A stretch of 64,000 nucleotides of DNA from Ruminococcus sp. (GCA_022510945.1 JAFLSK010000001.1:208718-272717), one strand, 5' to 3'; counted from the first letter of the stretch, positions 7,435-16,180 are shown. Made by a program: numbers and translations. The notes: generated from the sequence alone by a model not told the origin.

Positions 7435-8637
7435 ATGAAGGTATTGAAGAAATTGCCGCTTGTGCTGTCCGTAGCAGCTTTGTGCGTGATTATTGCAATT
7501 TCAGGCAGCGACAGCAGTGTTAAAACTGAAAAAGCAAAAGAAACCGGGAAAACCGCTCCGGTATCTATTGAGAAAAACGAAGAGGAGATGCGCGGAGTAT
7601 GGGTAACATATATGGATCTTGATATGCAGGAGACGGATAAAAGCTACAAAAGTTTCAAGAAGAAATTCAAATACATTGCCAACACAGCAAAGAAGGACAA
7701 GTTTAACACTCTTGTTGTGCAGGTCAGACCGTTTTCAGACGCGCTATATGAGTCGTCATATTATCCCTATTCGCACATATTGACAGGAAAGCAGGGTAAA
7801 AATCCGGGATATGATCCGCTTAAATATATGTGCAAATACACGCATAAGCTAAATATGAAGATACACGCGTGGGTAAATCCGTACAGAATAAGAAACTCGA
7901 GTTCGCTTAAGCTGTCCGAAGATAATCCGTATAAAAACAACCGAAAGCTTGGCGTTAAGGTCGGCGACGGATTATATTACAATCCAGCCGAAAGAAATGT
8001 GCGCAAGCTGATTGAAAGCGGCGTGGTCGAAATCGTCAAAAACTACGATGTAGACGGAATCCAGTTTGACGACTACTTCTACCCCACTAAGTCCGAGCGA
8101 TTCGACAGCGAGCAATATATGAACTACGTCAGAAATGTCGGCGCCGGCAAAGCGATTAGCCTTGATGATTGGCGCCTTACTAACGTAAATATACTTATTG
8201 CAGAGTGCTACAGTCTCATTCACCACACAAAAGATAACGTGGTATTTGGTATATCTCCTCAGGGAAATATCGAAAACGACTACGATTTGTATGCCGATGT
8301 GCGCAGTTGGTGCTCGAAAGCGGGATATATTGATTATATCTGCCCTCAGCTTTATTATAGCTTGAAAAACCCCGCGCTTAAGTTTGAAACCGCGCTTAAA
8401 AACTGGTCAAATCTCGAATATAGCGACAAAGTAACGTTATATATCGGAATAGCGGGCTATAAAACAGGAACAGACAGTGACAGCGGAACGTGGTCGTACT
8501 CTGATAGGATTCTCCAAGAAGAGGTAAAACTCGTCCGAAAAATGAAACTTAAAGGATTTATGTTCTACAGCTTTGCAAACCTCGATAGCAAAAAGGCTAA
8601 AAAGGAGGTCAGCAACCTTATAGAAATCTTAGACTAA
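7435..8637 (+). CDS. GHL10/DUF187 family secreted glycoside hydrolase-like protein
   Basis: A signal peptide or N-terminal membrane anchor (LPLVLSVAALCVIIAI) is followed by a TIM-barrel domain of the GHL10 (DUF187) family. Seen motifs are MRGVWVTYMDLD at the barrel start, VQVRPFSDALYES, KIHAWVNPYRI, DGIQFDDYFYP and FGISPQGN; the last two carry the likely acidic and substrate-binding residues. The family is thought to act on cell-surface polysaccharide, but the substrate is not established. Three ATG codons lie close together; I use the one at 7435 because GAGG lies ten bases before it. Its stop codon overlaps the stop of the convergent mtaB by nine bases, with no separate terminator between them. 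Confidence 0.85.
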   Translation: MKVLKKLPLVLSVAALCVIIAISGSDSSVKTEKAKETGKTAPVSIEKNEEEMRGVWVTYMDLDMQETDKSYKSFKKKFKYIANTAKKDKFNTLVVQVRPFSDALYESSYYPYSHILTGKQGKNPGYDPLKYMCKYTHKLNMKIHAWVNPYRIRNSSSLKLSEDNPYKNNRKLGVKVGDGLYYNPAERNVRKLIESGVVEIVKNYDVDGIQFDDYFYPTKSERFDSEQYMNYVRNVGAGKAISLDDWRLTNVNILIAECYSLIHHTKDNVVFGISPQGNIENDYDLYADVRSWCSKAGYIDYICPQLYYSLKNPALKFETALKNWSNLEYSDKVTLYIGIAGYKTGTDSDSGTWSYSDRILQEEVKLVRKMKLKGFMFYSFANLDSKKAKKEVSNLIEILD

Positions 8638-9921
8638 TTCTCCAATACAGTAATCTTCATATGATTTTGTAAGGTTAACATCAACTATAATGCCTGTGAT
8701 GTCTTTATCTGTGAAGATGTGCACAGGCGTATAGTTTTTGGTATAGCCTTCAAAGTAACCGCCGTCTCTAAGGCGTTCTACAAGGACCGGTTCCGTTCTG
8801 CCGATTTGTGAGTTAAGAAAATCTCGTCTACTCTGATTGGTAATGTCTATCATAATTTTACTACGGGAATCCTTAACACTGCTGTCGACCTGATTTTCCA
8901 TTTTATCGGCGGCAGTGCCTTTGCGCTGAGAATACGGGAAAACGTGGGTTTTTGAAAATCCAACTTTTTTTACAAAACCAAGACTCTCCTCAAATTCCTC
9001 ATCCGTCTCTCCGGCAAAACCAACCATAACATCGGTCGTGATTGAGGCGTTGTCAAAATTCGAGCGTAAATCATTAACTATTCGCATATATTCATCTGTG
9101 TCGTACTGACGGCGCATACGCTTTAGCGTGGCGTTGCAGCCGCTCTGGAGCGACAGATGAAACTGCGGACAAAACTTTTTCTGCTGTGCGAAACGCTTGA
9201 TAAGGCTCTCGTACATCATCTCGGGCTCGAATGAGCCGAGACGAACGCGCTCTATCTCGTCGAACTCGCACACAACGTCGACCGCGTCAGCTAAATCGAA
9301 ATCTTCTCCCTGTCCGTATGCGGAAAGATTTATACCGACGAGGACAATCTCCTTATAGCCGTTCTCTGCAAGGTTTTTTATCTCCGCGCGTAAATCGTCA
9401 AGCTTTTTGCTGCGCACTCTGCCGCGTGAATACGGAATAATGCAGTAGGAACAAAAGCGGTTGCAGCCGTCCTCAATCTTGACAAACGCGCGTGTATGGC
9501 CCTCAAAATTAGTAAGGGTTGTACTCTCAAACTCAGCGTTTTTGTTATCGTGAGCCTCGATATTTATAATCTGCTGACGGGTTGTAAGAAACTCGTCAAT
9601 TGCAAAGATAAGGTCAGCTCTGTGCTTGTTTCCGAGCACAATATCGCAACCCTCAAAATCGGACACTCTGTCGGGAAACGCTTGCGGCATACAACCCGTG
9701 AGTATTACAATACCATTCGGATTATTGCGGCGCACTTTGTGAAGGATTTTTCGATTTTTAGCGTCCGTTACGGCTGTTACGGTGCAGGTGTTGATTATAG
9801 TAATATCGGCATTATCCTTGCTATCGGACTGCATAAAGCCGTTTCTTTTGAGCAGTTCGGACATAGCCTGTGATTCATACTGATTAACCTTACAGCCGAG
9901 TGTGATTATGTTGAAATTCAT
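8629..9921 (-). CDS. mtaB: tRNA (t6A37)-methylthiotransferase MtaB
   Basis: MtaB is the radical-SAM enzyme that adds a methylthio group to t6A37 of ANN-decoding tRNAs. The first-domain cysteines are in LGCKVNQYES, NTCTVTAVTD and LTGCMPQ (about 10, 46 and 77). The radical-SAM cluster is GCNRFCSYC (about 153-160), followed by SRGRVRSK. The LGCKVNQYES signature separates MtaB from MiaB, so this organism has both enzymes in this window. The ATG at 9921 has GGTGAT close upstream; a longer frame to 9936 has no support. It lies downstream of the his operon but beyond a strong terminator, so it needs read-through or a promoter within hisE. Confidence 0.93.
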   Translation of the reverse strand: MNFNIITLGCKVNQYESQAMSELLKRNGFMQSDSKDNADITIINTCTVTAVTDAKNRKILHKVRRNNPNGIVILTGCMPQAFPDRVSDFEGCDIVLGNKHRADLIFAIDEFLTTRQQIINIEAHDNKNAEFESTTLTNFEGHTRAFVKIEDGCNRFCSYCIIPYSRGRVRSKKLDDLRAEIKNLAENGYKEIVLVGINLSAYGQGEDFDLADAVDVVCEFDEIERVRLGSFEPEMMYESLIKRFAQQKKFCPQFHLSLQSGCNATLKRMRRQYDTDEYMRIVNDLRSNFDNASITTDVMVGFAGETDEEFEESLGFVKKVGFSKTHVFPYSQRKGTAADKMENQVDSSVKDSRSKIMIDITNQSRRDFLNSQIGRTEPVLVERLRDGGYFEGYTKNYTPVHIFTDKDITGIIVDVNLTKSYEDYCIGELV

Positions 9922-9938
9922 TATATCACCAAACATTC

Positions 9939-9968
9939 AAAAACCCACTAAGTCCTTAGTGGGTTTTT
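9939..9968. terminator. Intrinsic terminator of the his operon
   Basis: AAAAACCCACTAAG (9939-9952) and CTTAGTGGGTTTTT (9955-9968) form a perfect 14-pair stem with a two-base loop. A and T runs lie on both sides, so it can work in either direction. It lies six bases beyond hisE. Confidence 0.9.
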
Positions 9969-9973
9969 ATTCA

Positions 9974-10303
9974 TTATGAGTTCTTATCTACCTGATGGAA
10001 GGTTTTGAGGTTTCCGGTTTTCTCGCTGCGTTTGTCGAGTTCTGCGAGAACGTCGTCAAGCGCGATACCCTGCTGTACCATCATAACCATAAGATGGTAA
10101 ATTAGGTCAGAAATCTCGTATACGGTCTCAGAGTTGTCGTTGTTTTTAGCCGCAATGATTGTCTCACTGCACTCCTCGCCCACCTTTTTGAGGATTTTGT
10201 CAAGACCTTTTTCAAAAAGATAGCAGGTATAGGAGCCCTCTTTCTTCTCGTTTTTTCTGTTAAGTACAGTTTCGTATAACGCCTGTAAAACTTTATCATC
10301 CAT
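9974..10303 (-). CDS. hisE: Phosphoribosyl-ATP pyrophosphatase HisE
   Basis: HisE removes pyrophosphate from phosphoribosyl-ATP, step 2 of histidine synthesis. This is a stand-alone 109-residue form. The MazG-like motifs are visible: GSYTCYLFEKGLDKILKKVGEE and EISDLIYHLMVMM. The ATG at 10303 follows AAGGT; an upstream extension to 10363 would overlap hisI and has no ribosome site. It is the last gene of the his operon and is followed by a strong terminator. hisI is a separate gene upstream, as is usual in Clostridia, rather than a hisIE fusion. Confidence 0.95.
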   Translation of the reverse strand: MDDKVLQALYETVLNRKNEKKEGSYTCYLFEKGLDKILKKVGEECSETIIAAKNNDNSETVYEISDLIYHLMVMMVQQGIALDDVLAELDKRSEKTGNLKTFHQVDKNS

Positions 10304-10317
10304 ACTATTTACCTTCT

Positions 10318-10632
10318 TTATTTTATCTGCGTGTAGAAGCAAGAGTGGTTGCCCGTGTGGCACGCGGCGCCTGTCTGTTCTACTGTGATTAAAATTGTGT
10401 CGTCGTCACAATCGGAGAAAATTTCGCACACCTTCTGTAAGTGGCCTGATGTTGCGCCCTTGTTCCAAAGTTCCTCTCTACTGCGTGACCAGAACCATGT
10501 GTAACCCGTTTCGAGCGTTTTCTCAAACGATTCTTTATTCATATAAGCGAGCATAAGCACCTCGCCTGTGGACTTTTCCTGAATAATGGTCGGAATAAGC
10601 TCAGATTTTTCAAAATATTTATCTAAGTTCAT
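10318..10632 (-). CDS. hisI: Phosphoribosyl-AMP cyclohydrolase HisI
   Basis: HisI opens the adenine ring of phosphoribosyl-AMP, step 3 of histidine synthesis. The 104-residue protein has the expected [18 protein letters not shown] motif. Metal-binding DCDDD is at 74-78 and the zinc ligands CHTGNHSC at 91-98. Its ATG overlaps the hisA stop as TAATG, implying translational coupling. In the common gene order hisF lies between hisA and hisI; here it is absent and the junction is tight. Confidence 0.96.
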   Translation of the reverse strand: MNLDKYFEKSELIPTIIQEKSTGEVLMLAYMNKESFEKTLETGYTWFWSRSREELWNKGATSGHLQKVCEIFSDCDDDTILITVEQTGAACHTGNHSCFYTQIK

Positions 10633-11357
10633 TATTCACTCACCTTACCCGCAATCCGGATTGCCTGCGCTAAGTCGAGGTTTCCTGTGTAGATTGCTTT
10701 GCCTGTGATTGCGCCGTAAACGTTTAAGGAGTTGAGATTGATTATATCCTTGAGATTGGATATACCGCCGCTTGCGATGATATCGCAGGAAACATTGTGC
10801 GCGAGCTCGTCGAGCTGTTCAAGGTTAGGACCCGCAAGGGTACCGTCCTGATCAATATCAGTAAAAACGATTGTCTTAACGCCGATTTGCTCCATCTGCT
10901 TTGCGAGGTCTATGTAATTAAGTTCGGACTTATCAGTCCAGCCGTCGGCACATACCATACCATTTTTAGCGTCAATTCCGACAACAATTTTATCGTCGAA
11001 GTTGTTGACCGCGTCGATTACAAAGCCCTGATTTTTCACAGCGGCAGAGCCGAGAATTACGCGGTCGATACCGTGCTCAAGGTAGTATTCAATAGTTGCC
11101 ATATCGCGGATACCACCGCCGACTTCAACCTTAAGGTCAGTGGAATTAGCGACGTCAATAATAAGCTCGGAATTTATGCGTTTTCCGTCCTTTGCGCCGT
11201 CGAGGTCTACCATATGCATCCACTGAGCGCCGGCGTTGAGAAAATCCTCAGCGACCTTATACGGGTCGTCGGCTACCTTTGAGGCGGTTGAATAGTCGCC
11301 TTTAAATAATCGTACACAATTTCCGTCTTTGATATCAATGGCGGGAAGAATAATCAT
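10632..11357 (-). CDS. hisA: ProFAR isomerase HisA
   Basis: HisA performs the Amadori isomerisation of ProFAR to PRFAR, step 4 of histidine synthesis, on a TIM barrel. The 241-residue protein has the N-terminal catalytic Asp8 (LPAIDIK), VGGGIRD, the second Asp in TDIDQDGTL, and ASGGISN for phosphate binding. These match HisA rather than HisF. It overlaps hisB upstream and hisI downstream by TAATG in both cases. PRFAR, its product, is the substrate for HisHF, and neither gene is found next to it. Confidence 0.95.
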   Translation of the reverse strand: MIILPAIDIKDGNCVRLFKGDYSTASKVADDPYKVAEDFLNAGAQWMHMVDLDGAKDGKRINSELIIDVANSTDLKVEVGGGIRDMATIEYYLEHGIDRVILGSAAVKNQGFVIDAVNNFDDKIVVGIDAKNGMVCADGWTDKSELNYIDLAKQMEQIGVKTIVFTDIDQDGTLAGPNLEQLDELAHNVSCDIIASGGISNLKDIINLNSLNVYGAITGKAIYTGNLDLAQAIRIAGKVSE

Positions 11358-11935
11358 TACAGTACTCCTTTTGTAGACAATACAACGCCCGAATCATTTT
11401 GTTTTACTGCGGCCTTGAGCGCGTGAGCGACCGCTTTATAAATTGCTTCTATCATATGGTGCGAATTAGTGCCGTATTCAACTCTCGTGTGCAGTGTCAC
11501 ACCGGCGTTATACGCGAACGCGCGCATAAACTCAACCGTCATAGCCGAGGTGTAGTCGCCGCACTTCTCCTGCGGAAAATCTGCGTCAAACACTAAGAAA
11601 GGTCTTCCGCTTATGTCAACCGAAGCGAAAGCGAGGGCTTCGTCCATAGGAACGTAAAAGCTTGCAAAGCGCTCGATTGAACTCTTGTCACCGAGAGCCT
11701 CACAAAAAGCCTGTCCGAGTACAATGCCCGTGTCCTCAATTGTATGATGATCATCAACATTAAGGTCGCCCTTGACGGTGAGTTCAAGACCAAATCCACC
11801 GTGTACGGCGAAAGAAGTAAGCATATGGTCAAAAAAACCTATGCCTGTGTCCACCTTTACATCGCCGCCGTCGAGACAAAACTTTAGAGTGATGTCGGTT
11901 TCTTTAGTTTTTCTGCACTTTTCTGCAATACGCAT
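11357..11935 (-). CDS. hisB: Imidazoleglycerol-phosphate dehydratase HisB
   Basis: HisB dehydrates imidazole glycerol phosphate to imidazole acetol phosphate. The 192-residue single-domain form shows the duplicated metal-binding motifs: GIGFFDHML, DDHHTIEDTGI, NSHHMIEA and AHALKAA. There is no fused histidinol phosphatase domain. An AGAG-type ribosome site precedes the ATG. The hisB stop overlaps the hisA start directly, where hisH would normally lie. Confidence 0.96.
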   Translation of the reverse strand: MRIAEKCRKTKETDITLKFCLDGGDVKVDTGIGFFDHMLTSFAVHGGFGLELTVKGDLNVDDHHTIEDTGIVLGQAFCEALGDKSSIERFASFYVPMDEALAFASVDISGRPFLVFDADFPQEKCGDYTSAMTVEFMRAFAYNAGVTLHTRVEYGTNSHHMIEAIYKAVAHALKAAVKQNDSGVVLSTKGVL

Positions 11936-11937
11936 AG

Positions 11938-12999
11938 TTATCTCTCCGAAATAAATTTTCTGATTGCGCCTACAACTGTGCTGATTTCCTCGGTTGTGCC
12001 CGCGGTTATGCGCAGGTAGTCGCCCATATAGCGGATTATGATTGACTGCGATTTAAGGTATTCCCAAAGTTCCTTACCGAAGGAGGTTTTGACAAAAACA
12101 AAGTTGGTTTTTGTGGGATACGGCTTGAAATCGTCAGTTTCTGCACTAATCTTTAGTAGTTCATTATACAACATTTTTGTATTTTCAACAATAGATTTAG
12201 TGCGGTTTATTAAAAATTTCTTATTTTCATAAAGTTTTGCGCCGATTTCCTGGGAAATACTGTTCACGTTATACGGCGATTTTACAGCGGATATAGCCCT
12301 GGAAATAGTTTCGTTAGCAATTGCAAATCCGAGCCTCAGCGCGGCGCTGCCGATAGCCTTGGACGCTGTGCGAAAAACAACGAGGTTGTCGTAGCTGTTT
12401 ACGTCCTTTATAAGGCTGTTTTCATCATTCCAGAAGTCCATATATGCCTCGTCAAGGATGACAAGCGCATTTACGGAGTTTAACAGCTTTACTGCATCAT
12501 TCTTAGTCATACCCTGTCCTGTCGGGTTACAGGGATTTGAGAACAGAATCATAGATACATTCTCGTCGTTGGCTTTTTGAATAAGAGCGTCTACGTCAAT
12601 ATTTAGGGTTTCGTCCTTGTAATACTTAACGCAGGGATTTTCTGTGATACTACTGTAGAACTCGTACATACTGAAGTCCGGAGCACAAACGAGGAGCTTG
12701 TCGCCCTTTTTCATAAACGCTGATTGGAGAATGAAAATAAGCTCGTCTGAGCCGTTGCCGACAGTAACATTTTTATAGTCAATCCCGTAATACTCAGCGA
12801 AGGATTTCCTCAGCTTGAGACATACAGGGTCGGGATATCGGTTAAACTCTACGCTTTCTATAGCGGAGTTTACTATTTGTATAAGCTCTCCGTCGTAGTC
12901 GAGCGTGCACTCGTTCGCGTCAAGTCGGATATTGTAAGTACCGCAATTCGGCTCATAAGGAACAAGATTTTTTATTTTATCGTTTAATTCGTATGACAA
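11938..12999 (-). CDS. hisC: Histidinol-phosphate aminotransferase HisC
   Basis: HisC is a PLP-dependent class I/II aminotransferase converting imidazole acetol phosphate to histidinol phosphate. Visible motifs are RLDANECTLDY at the N-terminus, VGNGSDELI, FSNPCNPTGQG, VILDEAYMDFW and RTASKAIGSAALRLGFA, where the Lys is the PLP Schiff-base residue. The longest frame begins with GTG at 13008, but that codon lies inside AAGGTGG. The in-frame TTG at 12999, five bases after that sequence, is the more likely start, giving 353 residues. It follows hisD with almost no gap. Confidence 0.92.
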   Translation of the reverse strand: MSYELNDKIKNLVPYEPNCGTYNIRLDANECTLDYDGELIQIVNSAIESVEFNRYPDPVCLKLRKSFAEYYGIDYKNVTVGNGSDELIFILQSAFMKKGDKLLVCAPDFSMYEFYSSITENPCVKYYKDETLNIDVDALIQKANDENVSMILFSNPCNPTGQGMTKNDAVKLLNSVNALVILDEAYMDFWNDENSLIKDVNSYDNLVVFRTASKAIGSAALRLGFAIANETISRAISAVKSPYNVNSISQEIGAKLYENKKFLINRTKSIVENTKMLYNELLKISAETDDFKPYPTKTNFVFVKTSFGKELWEYLKSQSIIIRYMGDYLRITAGTTEEISTVVGAIRKFISER

Positions 13000-13009
13000 A
13001 TTTACCACC

Positions 13010-14299
13010 TTAATCTTCGAAACGGACTGAAATCGAGTTTGCGTGAGCGGTCAACCCTTCGGTGTTTGCAAAGCGGACGATATCATCCGCCTCGTTTCTG
13101 AGCGCGTCCTCTGTGTAGTAAATAAAGCTTGATTTTTTCACAAAGCTGTCGACAGAAAGCGGGCTGAAAAAGCGCGCTGTTCCGCTGGTCGGGAGAACGT
13201 GGTTTGGACCTGCGAAGTAGTCGCCGAGAGGCTCGGGGCTGTAGTTGCCGAGAAATACCGATCCGGCGTTATCAAGTTTTCCGACATATTCCATCGGATT
13301 CTCACAACACACCTCGAGGTGCTCGGGAGCGAGCTCATTTGCAAAATCTATAGCCTGCGACATATCTGAGCATACGATAATCGCACCGTAGTTTTCGAGA
13401 GATTCCTCGATAATTTCCTTTCTCTCGAGCAGTGCGCACTGGCGCTTGAGTTCAGCCTTCACCTGCTCTGCAAGCGGCTCATAATCCGTGAGAAGAATTG
13501 ACGAGGCAAGGCGGTCGTGCTCCGCCTGACTCATAAGGTCGGCGGCGAGAAACTTCGGGTTAGCGGTTTTGTCGGCTATAATAAGAATCTCGCTCGGACC
13601 GGCAATCATATCAATATCAACCACACCGTAGAGGAGCTTTTTAGCTGTAGCAACAAAGATGTTGCCGGGGCCGACGATTTTATCTACCTTAGGCACTTGT
13701 TCTGTTCCGTACGCAAGAGCGGCAACAGCCTGAGCACCGCCCATAAGGAAAACGCGGTCAACTCCCGCGATTTTAGCCGCGGCGATTATGTCAGGGTTCG
13801 GCGTGCCGTCCTTTGACGGCGGAGTTGTCATAACGATTTCCTTGCAGCCCGCAAGCTTTGCGGGGATTGCGTTCATAAGCACGGACGACGGATAAGCCGC
13901 TGTACCTCCCGGTACATAAAGGCCTACACGCTCGAGCCCGCGCACGCGCTGACCCATTATAACTCCGTTTTCCTTAGTCGTGAGCCACGACTGCTGAATC
14001 TGGCGTTTGTGGAAATCCTCGATGTTGGCGGCGGCCTTCTTCAAGGTTTCTATGTAGTCCTTGTCACAACCCGAAATAATCTTGTCAATTTCCTCGGCTG
14101 AGATTTTGACCTTTGAAGGCGCTTTGCCGTCGAATTTAAGAGTATAATCATAAACAGCTTTGTCGCCGTTTTTTCTAACATTTTCTATAATATCGGACAC
14201 AATACCGCTGACGTCCTTTGCACCGCTGTTTGAGCGCAGTTTAAGAGCGTCAATAAAGCTGTACTCGTCCTTTCCGTTTGCAATTACTGTTGTAATCAT
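13010..14299 (-). CDS. hisD: Histidinol dehydrogenase HisD
   Basis: HisD is the zinc-dependent NAD enzyme that performs the last two oxidations from histidinol to histidine. The 429-residue length is normal. Motifs seen are VGLYVPGGTAAYPSSVLM, GGAQAVAALAYGT, KIVGPGNIFV, IAGPSEILI, SQAEHD and PEHLEV. The HVLPTSGTARF stretch near the C-terminus completes the active site. The start overlaps the hisG stop by four bases (ATGA). Confidence 0.97.
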   Translation of the reverse strand: MITTVIANGKDEYSFIDALKLRSNSGAKDVSGIVSDIIENVRKNGDKAVYDYTLKFDGKAPSKVKISAEEIDKIISGCDKDYIETLKKAAANIEDFHKRQIQQSWLTTKENGVIMGQRVRGLERVGLYVPGGTAAYPSSVLMNAIPAKLAGCKEIVMTTPPSKDGTPNPDIIAAAKIAGVDRVFLMGGAQAVAALAYGTEQVPKVDKIVGPGNIFVATAKKLLYGVVDIDMIAGPSEILIIADKTANPKFLAADLMSQAEHDRLASSILLTDYEPLAEQVKAELKRQCALLERKEIIEESLENYGAIIVCSDMSQAIDFANELAPEHLEVCCENPMEYVGKLDNAGSVFLGNYSPEPLGDYFAGPNHVLPTSGTARFFSPLSVDSFVKKSSFIYYTEDALRNEADDIVRFANTEGLTAHANSISVRFED

Positions 14300-14928
14300 T
14301 TAATTGCAACCTCCATTTTATTTACAAGTTCCTCAATTTCGTTTTTACGAAGCTTCAGGCTCGCTGTGTTGGCGATAAGGCGGGCGGAAATATCGGTGAC
14401 AAATTCCTTAACCTCCAAGTTGTTAGCCTTTAAGGTCGAGCCTGTCTCAACTATATCGACAATACCGTCGGCAAGGCCTACAAGCGGCGCAAGCTCAACG
14501 GATCCCTCAATCTTGATTACCCTTACGTCCATATTCTTGCCCTCGAAGAAGCTACGGGTGACGTTCGGGTATTTTGTTGCGATTGTTTTTGCACCGTAGC
14601 CGTGGTAGAAGTCGTAATCCTTCTTGCCTGCGAGCGCAAATTTACACTTACCGAAGCCGAGGTCCAAAAGTTCGTAGAAAGAAGTTCCGTTCTCGAGAAT
14701 CGTATCCTTACCCACTACGCCTAAGTCGCACACGCCGTGCTCGACATATGTAATTACGTCGGCGGCTTTAGCCAAAACGACCTCAAACTCGCCGTCGCCG
14801 ATTGTGAGAATAAGACGTCTGCCTTTGTTGTGAACTTCATCGCAGTTATAGCCGAGCTTTTCGAAAAGCTCTATGGTTGATTTTTCAAGTCTGCCCTTTG
14901 TGAGCGCAATTCTAAGCGGTTTCATCAT
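14296..14928 (-). CDS. hisG: ATP phosphoribosyltransferase HisG, short form
   Basis: HisG condenses ATP and PRPP, the first and feedback-controlled step of histidine synthesis. At 210 residues it is the short form, which lacks the C-terminal regulatory domain and needs HisZ, encoded just upstream. Typical motifs are RIALTKGRLE, LGVVGKDTI and DGIVDIVETGSTLKAN. The ATG at 14928 overlaps the hisZ stop (TAATG). A second ATG three bases on is better placed relative to GGAG, so the start could be one residue shorter. Confidence 0.96.
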   Translation of the reverse strand: MMKPLRIALTKGRLEKSTIELFEKLGYNCDEVHNKGRRLILTIGDGEFEVVLAKAADVITYVEHGVCDLGVVGKDTILENGTSFYELLDLGFGKCKFALAGKKDYDFYHGYGAKTIATKYPNVTRSFFEGKNMDVRVIKIEGSVELAPLVGLADGIVDIVETGSTLKANNLEVKEFVTDISARLIANTASLKLRKNEIEELVNKMEVAIK

Positions 14929-16094
14929 TACTCTCCAATCACCTCGAACTTTTCTATACCGAGCTTTTCGGCAAACTCCCGCGCCTCCTGCTCGTCGGAA
15001 AGGTCGGAAAACTGTGCTTTGACTCCGTCCCTGACAAGTTCGCTCGTGTAGGCGATTGCGTTCATAATATCGCTGTCGTTTTTAGCGAAAACGAGCACCT
15101 CGGGTATATTGCTCTTTGAGTTATAACGAGCCTGCTCGGCGATATAGTTGATATTAATTGCAAAACCGGACGCTCCCATTGAACAATGGAACATATCAAA
15201 AATTTTGTCGTAGCGACCGCCGGAAAGAATCGCGTCGCCGTAGCCGAGTATATAGCCGGTGAATATTATGCCGCTGTAGTAATCGTTGCGCTGAACTAAA
15301 CCGAGGTCAAGGCTGATTTTATCGCCGAGATTCAGCGAAGAAAGCTCGGAGAACAAATCCTTCAGATAATCAAGCGCCTTTAACGCGTTAGTATCCTTTA
15401 TAATCTTCTCAGCTTTAGCGAAAACCTCCTCACCGCCGAACAATGACGGCAGAGCACGAATAGCCGCAACGGTCTCATTCTGCTCCAGCTTGTCCAGAAG
15501 ATCGCCGAGAGCGGAATAGTTCTTGTTTTCGATATAAATCTTGATATTTTCTTTAACGTCATCATCAGCGTCAAGCGAGGTTGAGAGAGCGTCAAAAAGC
15601 ATTGAATGACCTACCTCAATGCGGAAATCGTCACAGATAGCCTGCATAGTATGGATAGCTGTGGTGATTACCTCGAGGTCGGCACGCTTGCCTGTTGAGC
15701 CGATAAGCTCAACGCCCATCTGCATTATCTCGTTACTTCTTCCGGTAAGGCTCGGATTATTACGATAAACAGCCTGATTGTAGTAAAGACGTACAGGCAA
15801 AACTTCGTTTTGCATACGAGTAGCAACAAGTCGCGCAATCGGGAGAGTTGAGTCGGGGCGTACGGCAACAATACGACCCATATTATCTGTAGTTTTGAAC
15901 ATAGACTCGGGTGTAATACCGCTTGAGTCGTTGGAAAACAGGTCGTAATATTCGAGAGCAGGCGTAATTACCTGATGAAACCGATGATTTTCAAACACGC
16001 TGCTGATTTTATCACATACGAAATTTACAGCGGTACATTCCTTAAAAAGATAGTCCTTAGTACCCTCGGGCGTGATTTTTAGGTTTTTCTTCAT
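14928..16094 (-). CDS. hisZ: ATP phosphoribosyltransferase regulatory subunit HisZ
   Basis: HisZ is a histidyl-tRNA synthetase-like protein that forms an octamer with short HisG and confers histidine feedback. The 388-residue protein keeps class II motif traces (TPEGTKDYLF at the N-terminus, VRPDSTLPIARLV, LSGGRYDKI). It lacks a clear anticodon-binding domain, separating it from HisS. The position directly before short hisG supports HisZ. The ATG follows GGAG. It is the first gene of the his operon and has a good promoter 80 bases upstream. Confidence 0.94.
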   Translation of the reverse strand: MKKNLKITPEGTKDYLFKECTAVNFVCDKISSVFENHRFHQVITPALEYYDLFSNDSSGITPESMFKTTDNMGRIVAVRPDSTLPIARLVATRMQNEVLPVRLYYNQAVYRNNPSLTGRSNEIMQMGVELIGSTGKRADLEVITTAIHTMQAICDDFRIEVGHSMLFDALSTSLDADDDVKENIKIYIENKNYSALGDLLDKLEQNETVAAIRALPSLFGGEEVFAKAEKIIKDTNALKALDYLKDLFSELSSLNLGDKISLDLGLVQRNDYYSGIIFTGYILGYGDAILSGGRYDKIFDMFHCSMGASGFAININYIAEQARYNSKSNIPEVLVFAKNDSDIMNAIAYTSELVRDGVKAQFSDLSDEQEAREFAEKLGIEKFEVIGE

Positions 16095-16140
16095 AAAATT
16101 ACTCCAAACAAATTACCATTTAAATCGAGAATGCTTTAGT

Positions 16141-16158
16141 GTGCTAATATGTTAACAC
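16141..16158. promoter_or_regulatory. Palindrome over the his -10 box, candidate operator
   Basis: GTGCTAATATGTTAACAC is an imperfect inverted repeat with 14 of 18 positions symmetrical, centred on the his -10 region. A repressor bound here would block RNA polymerase. A TrpR-like HisR (YerC-type) regulator is a possible ligand in Firmicutes. That assignment is inference; no regulator gene is in the window, and no T-box was seen in the 86-base leader region. Confidence 0.5.
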
Positions 16159-16177
16159 ATAAAACTGTTTTTGTCAA
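16149..16177 (-). promoter_or_regulatory. Sigma-A promoter of the his operon
   Basis: On the minus strand, TTGACA (16177-16172) and TAACAT (16154-16149) are separated by 17 bases. The perfect -35 box contrasts with a weaker -10, which lies inside an 18-base palindrome. Confidence 0.75.
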
Positions 16178-16180
16178 CTA

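Noticed and set aside
10797..11282. 161-codon plus-strand frame opposite hisA
   Set aside because: Shadow of hisA, with no ribosome site and no recognisable protein features.
16095..16180. T-box or leader-peptide attenuator for the his operon
   Set aside because: The leader is too short after the promoter, and no T-box core, His-rich peptide or terminator/antiterminator pair is present.
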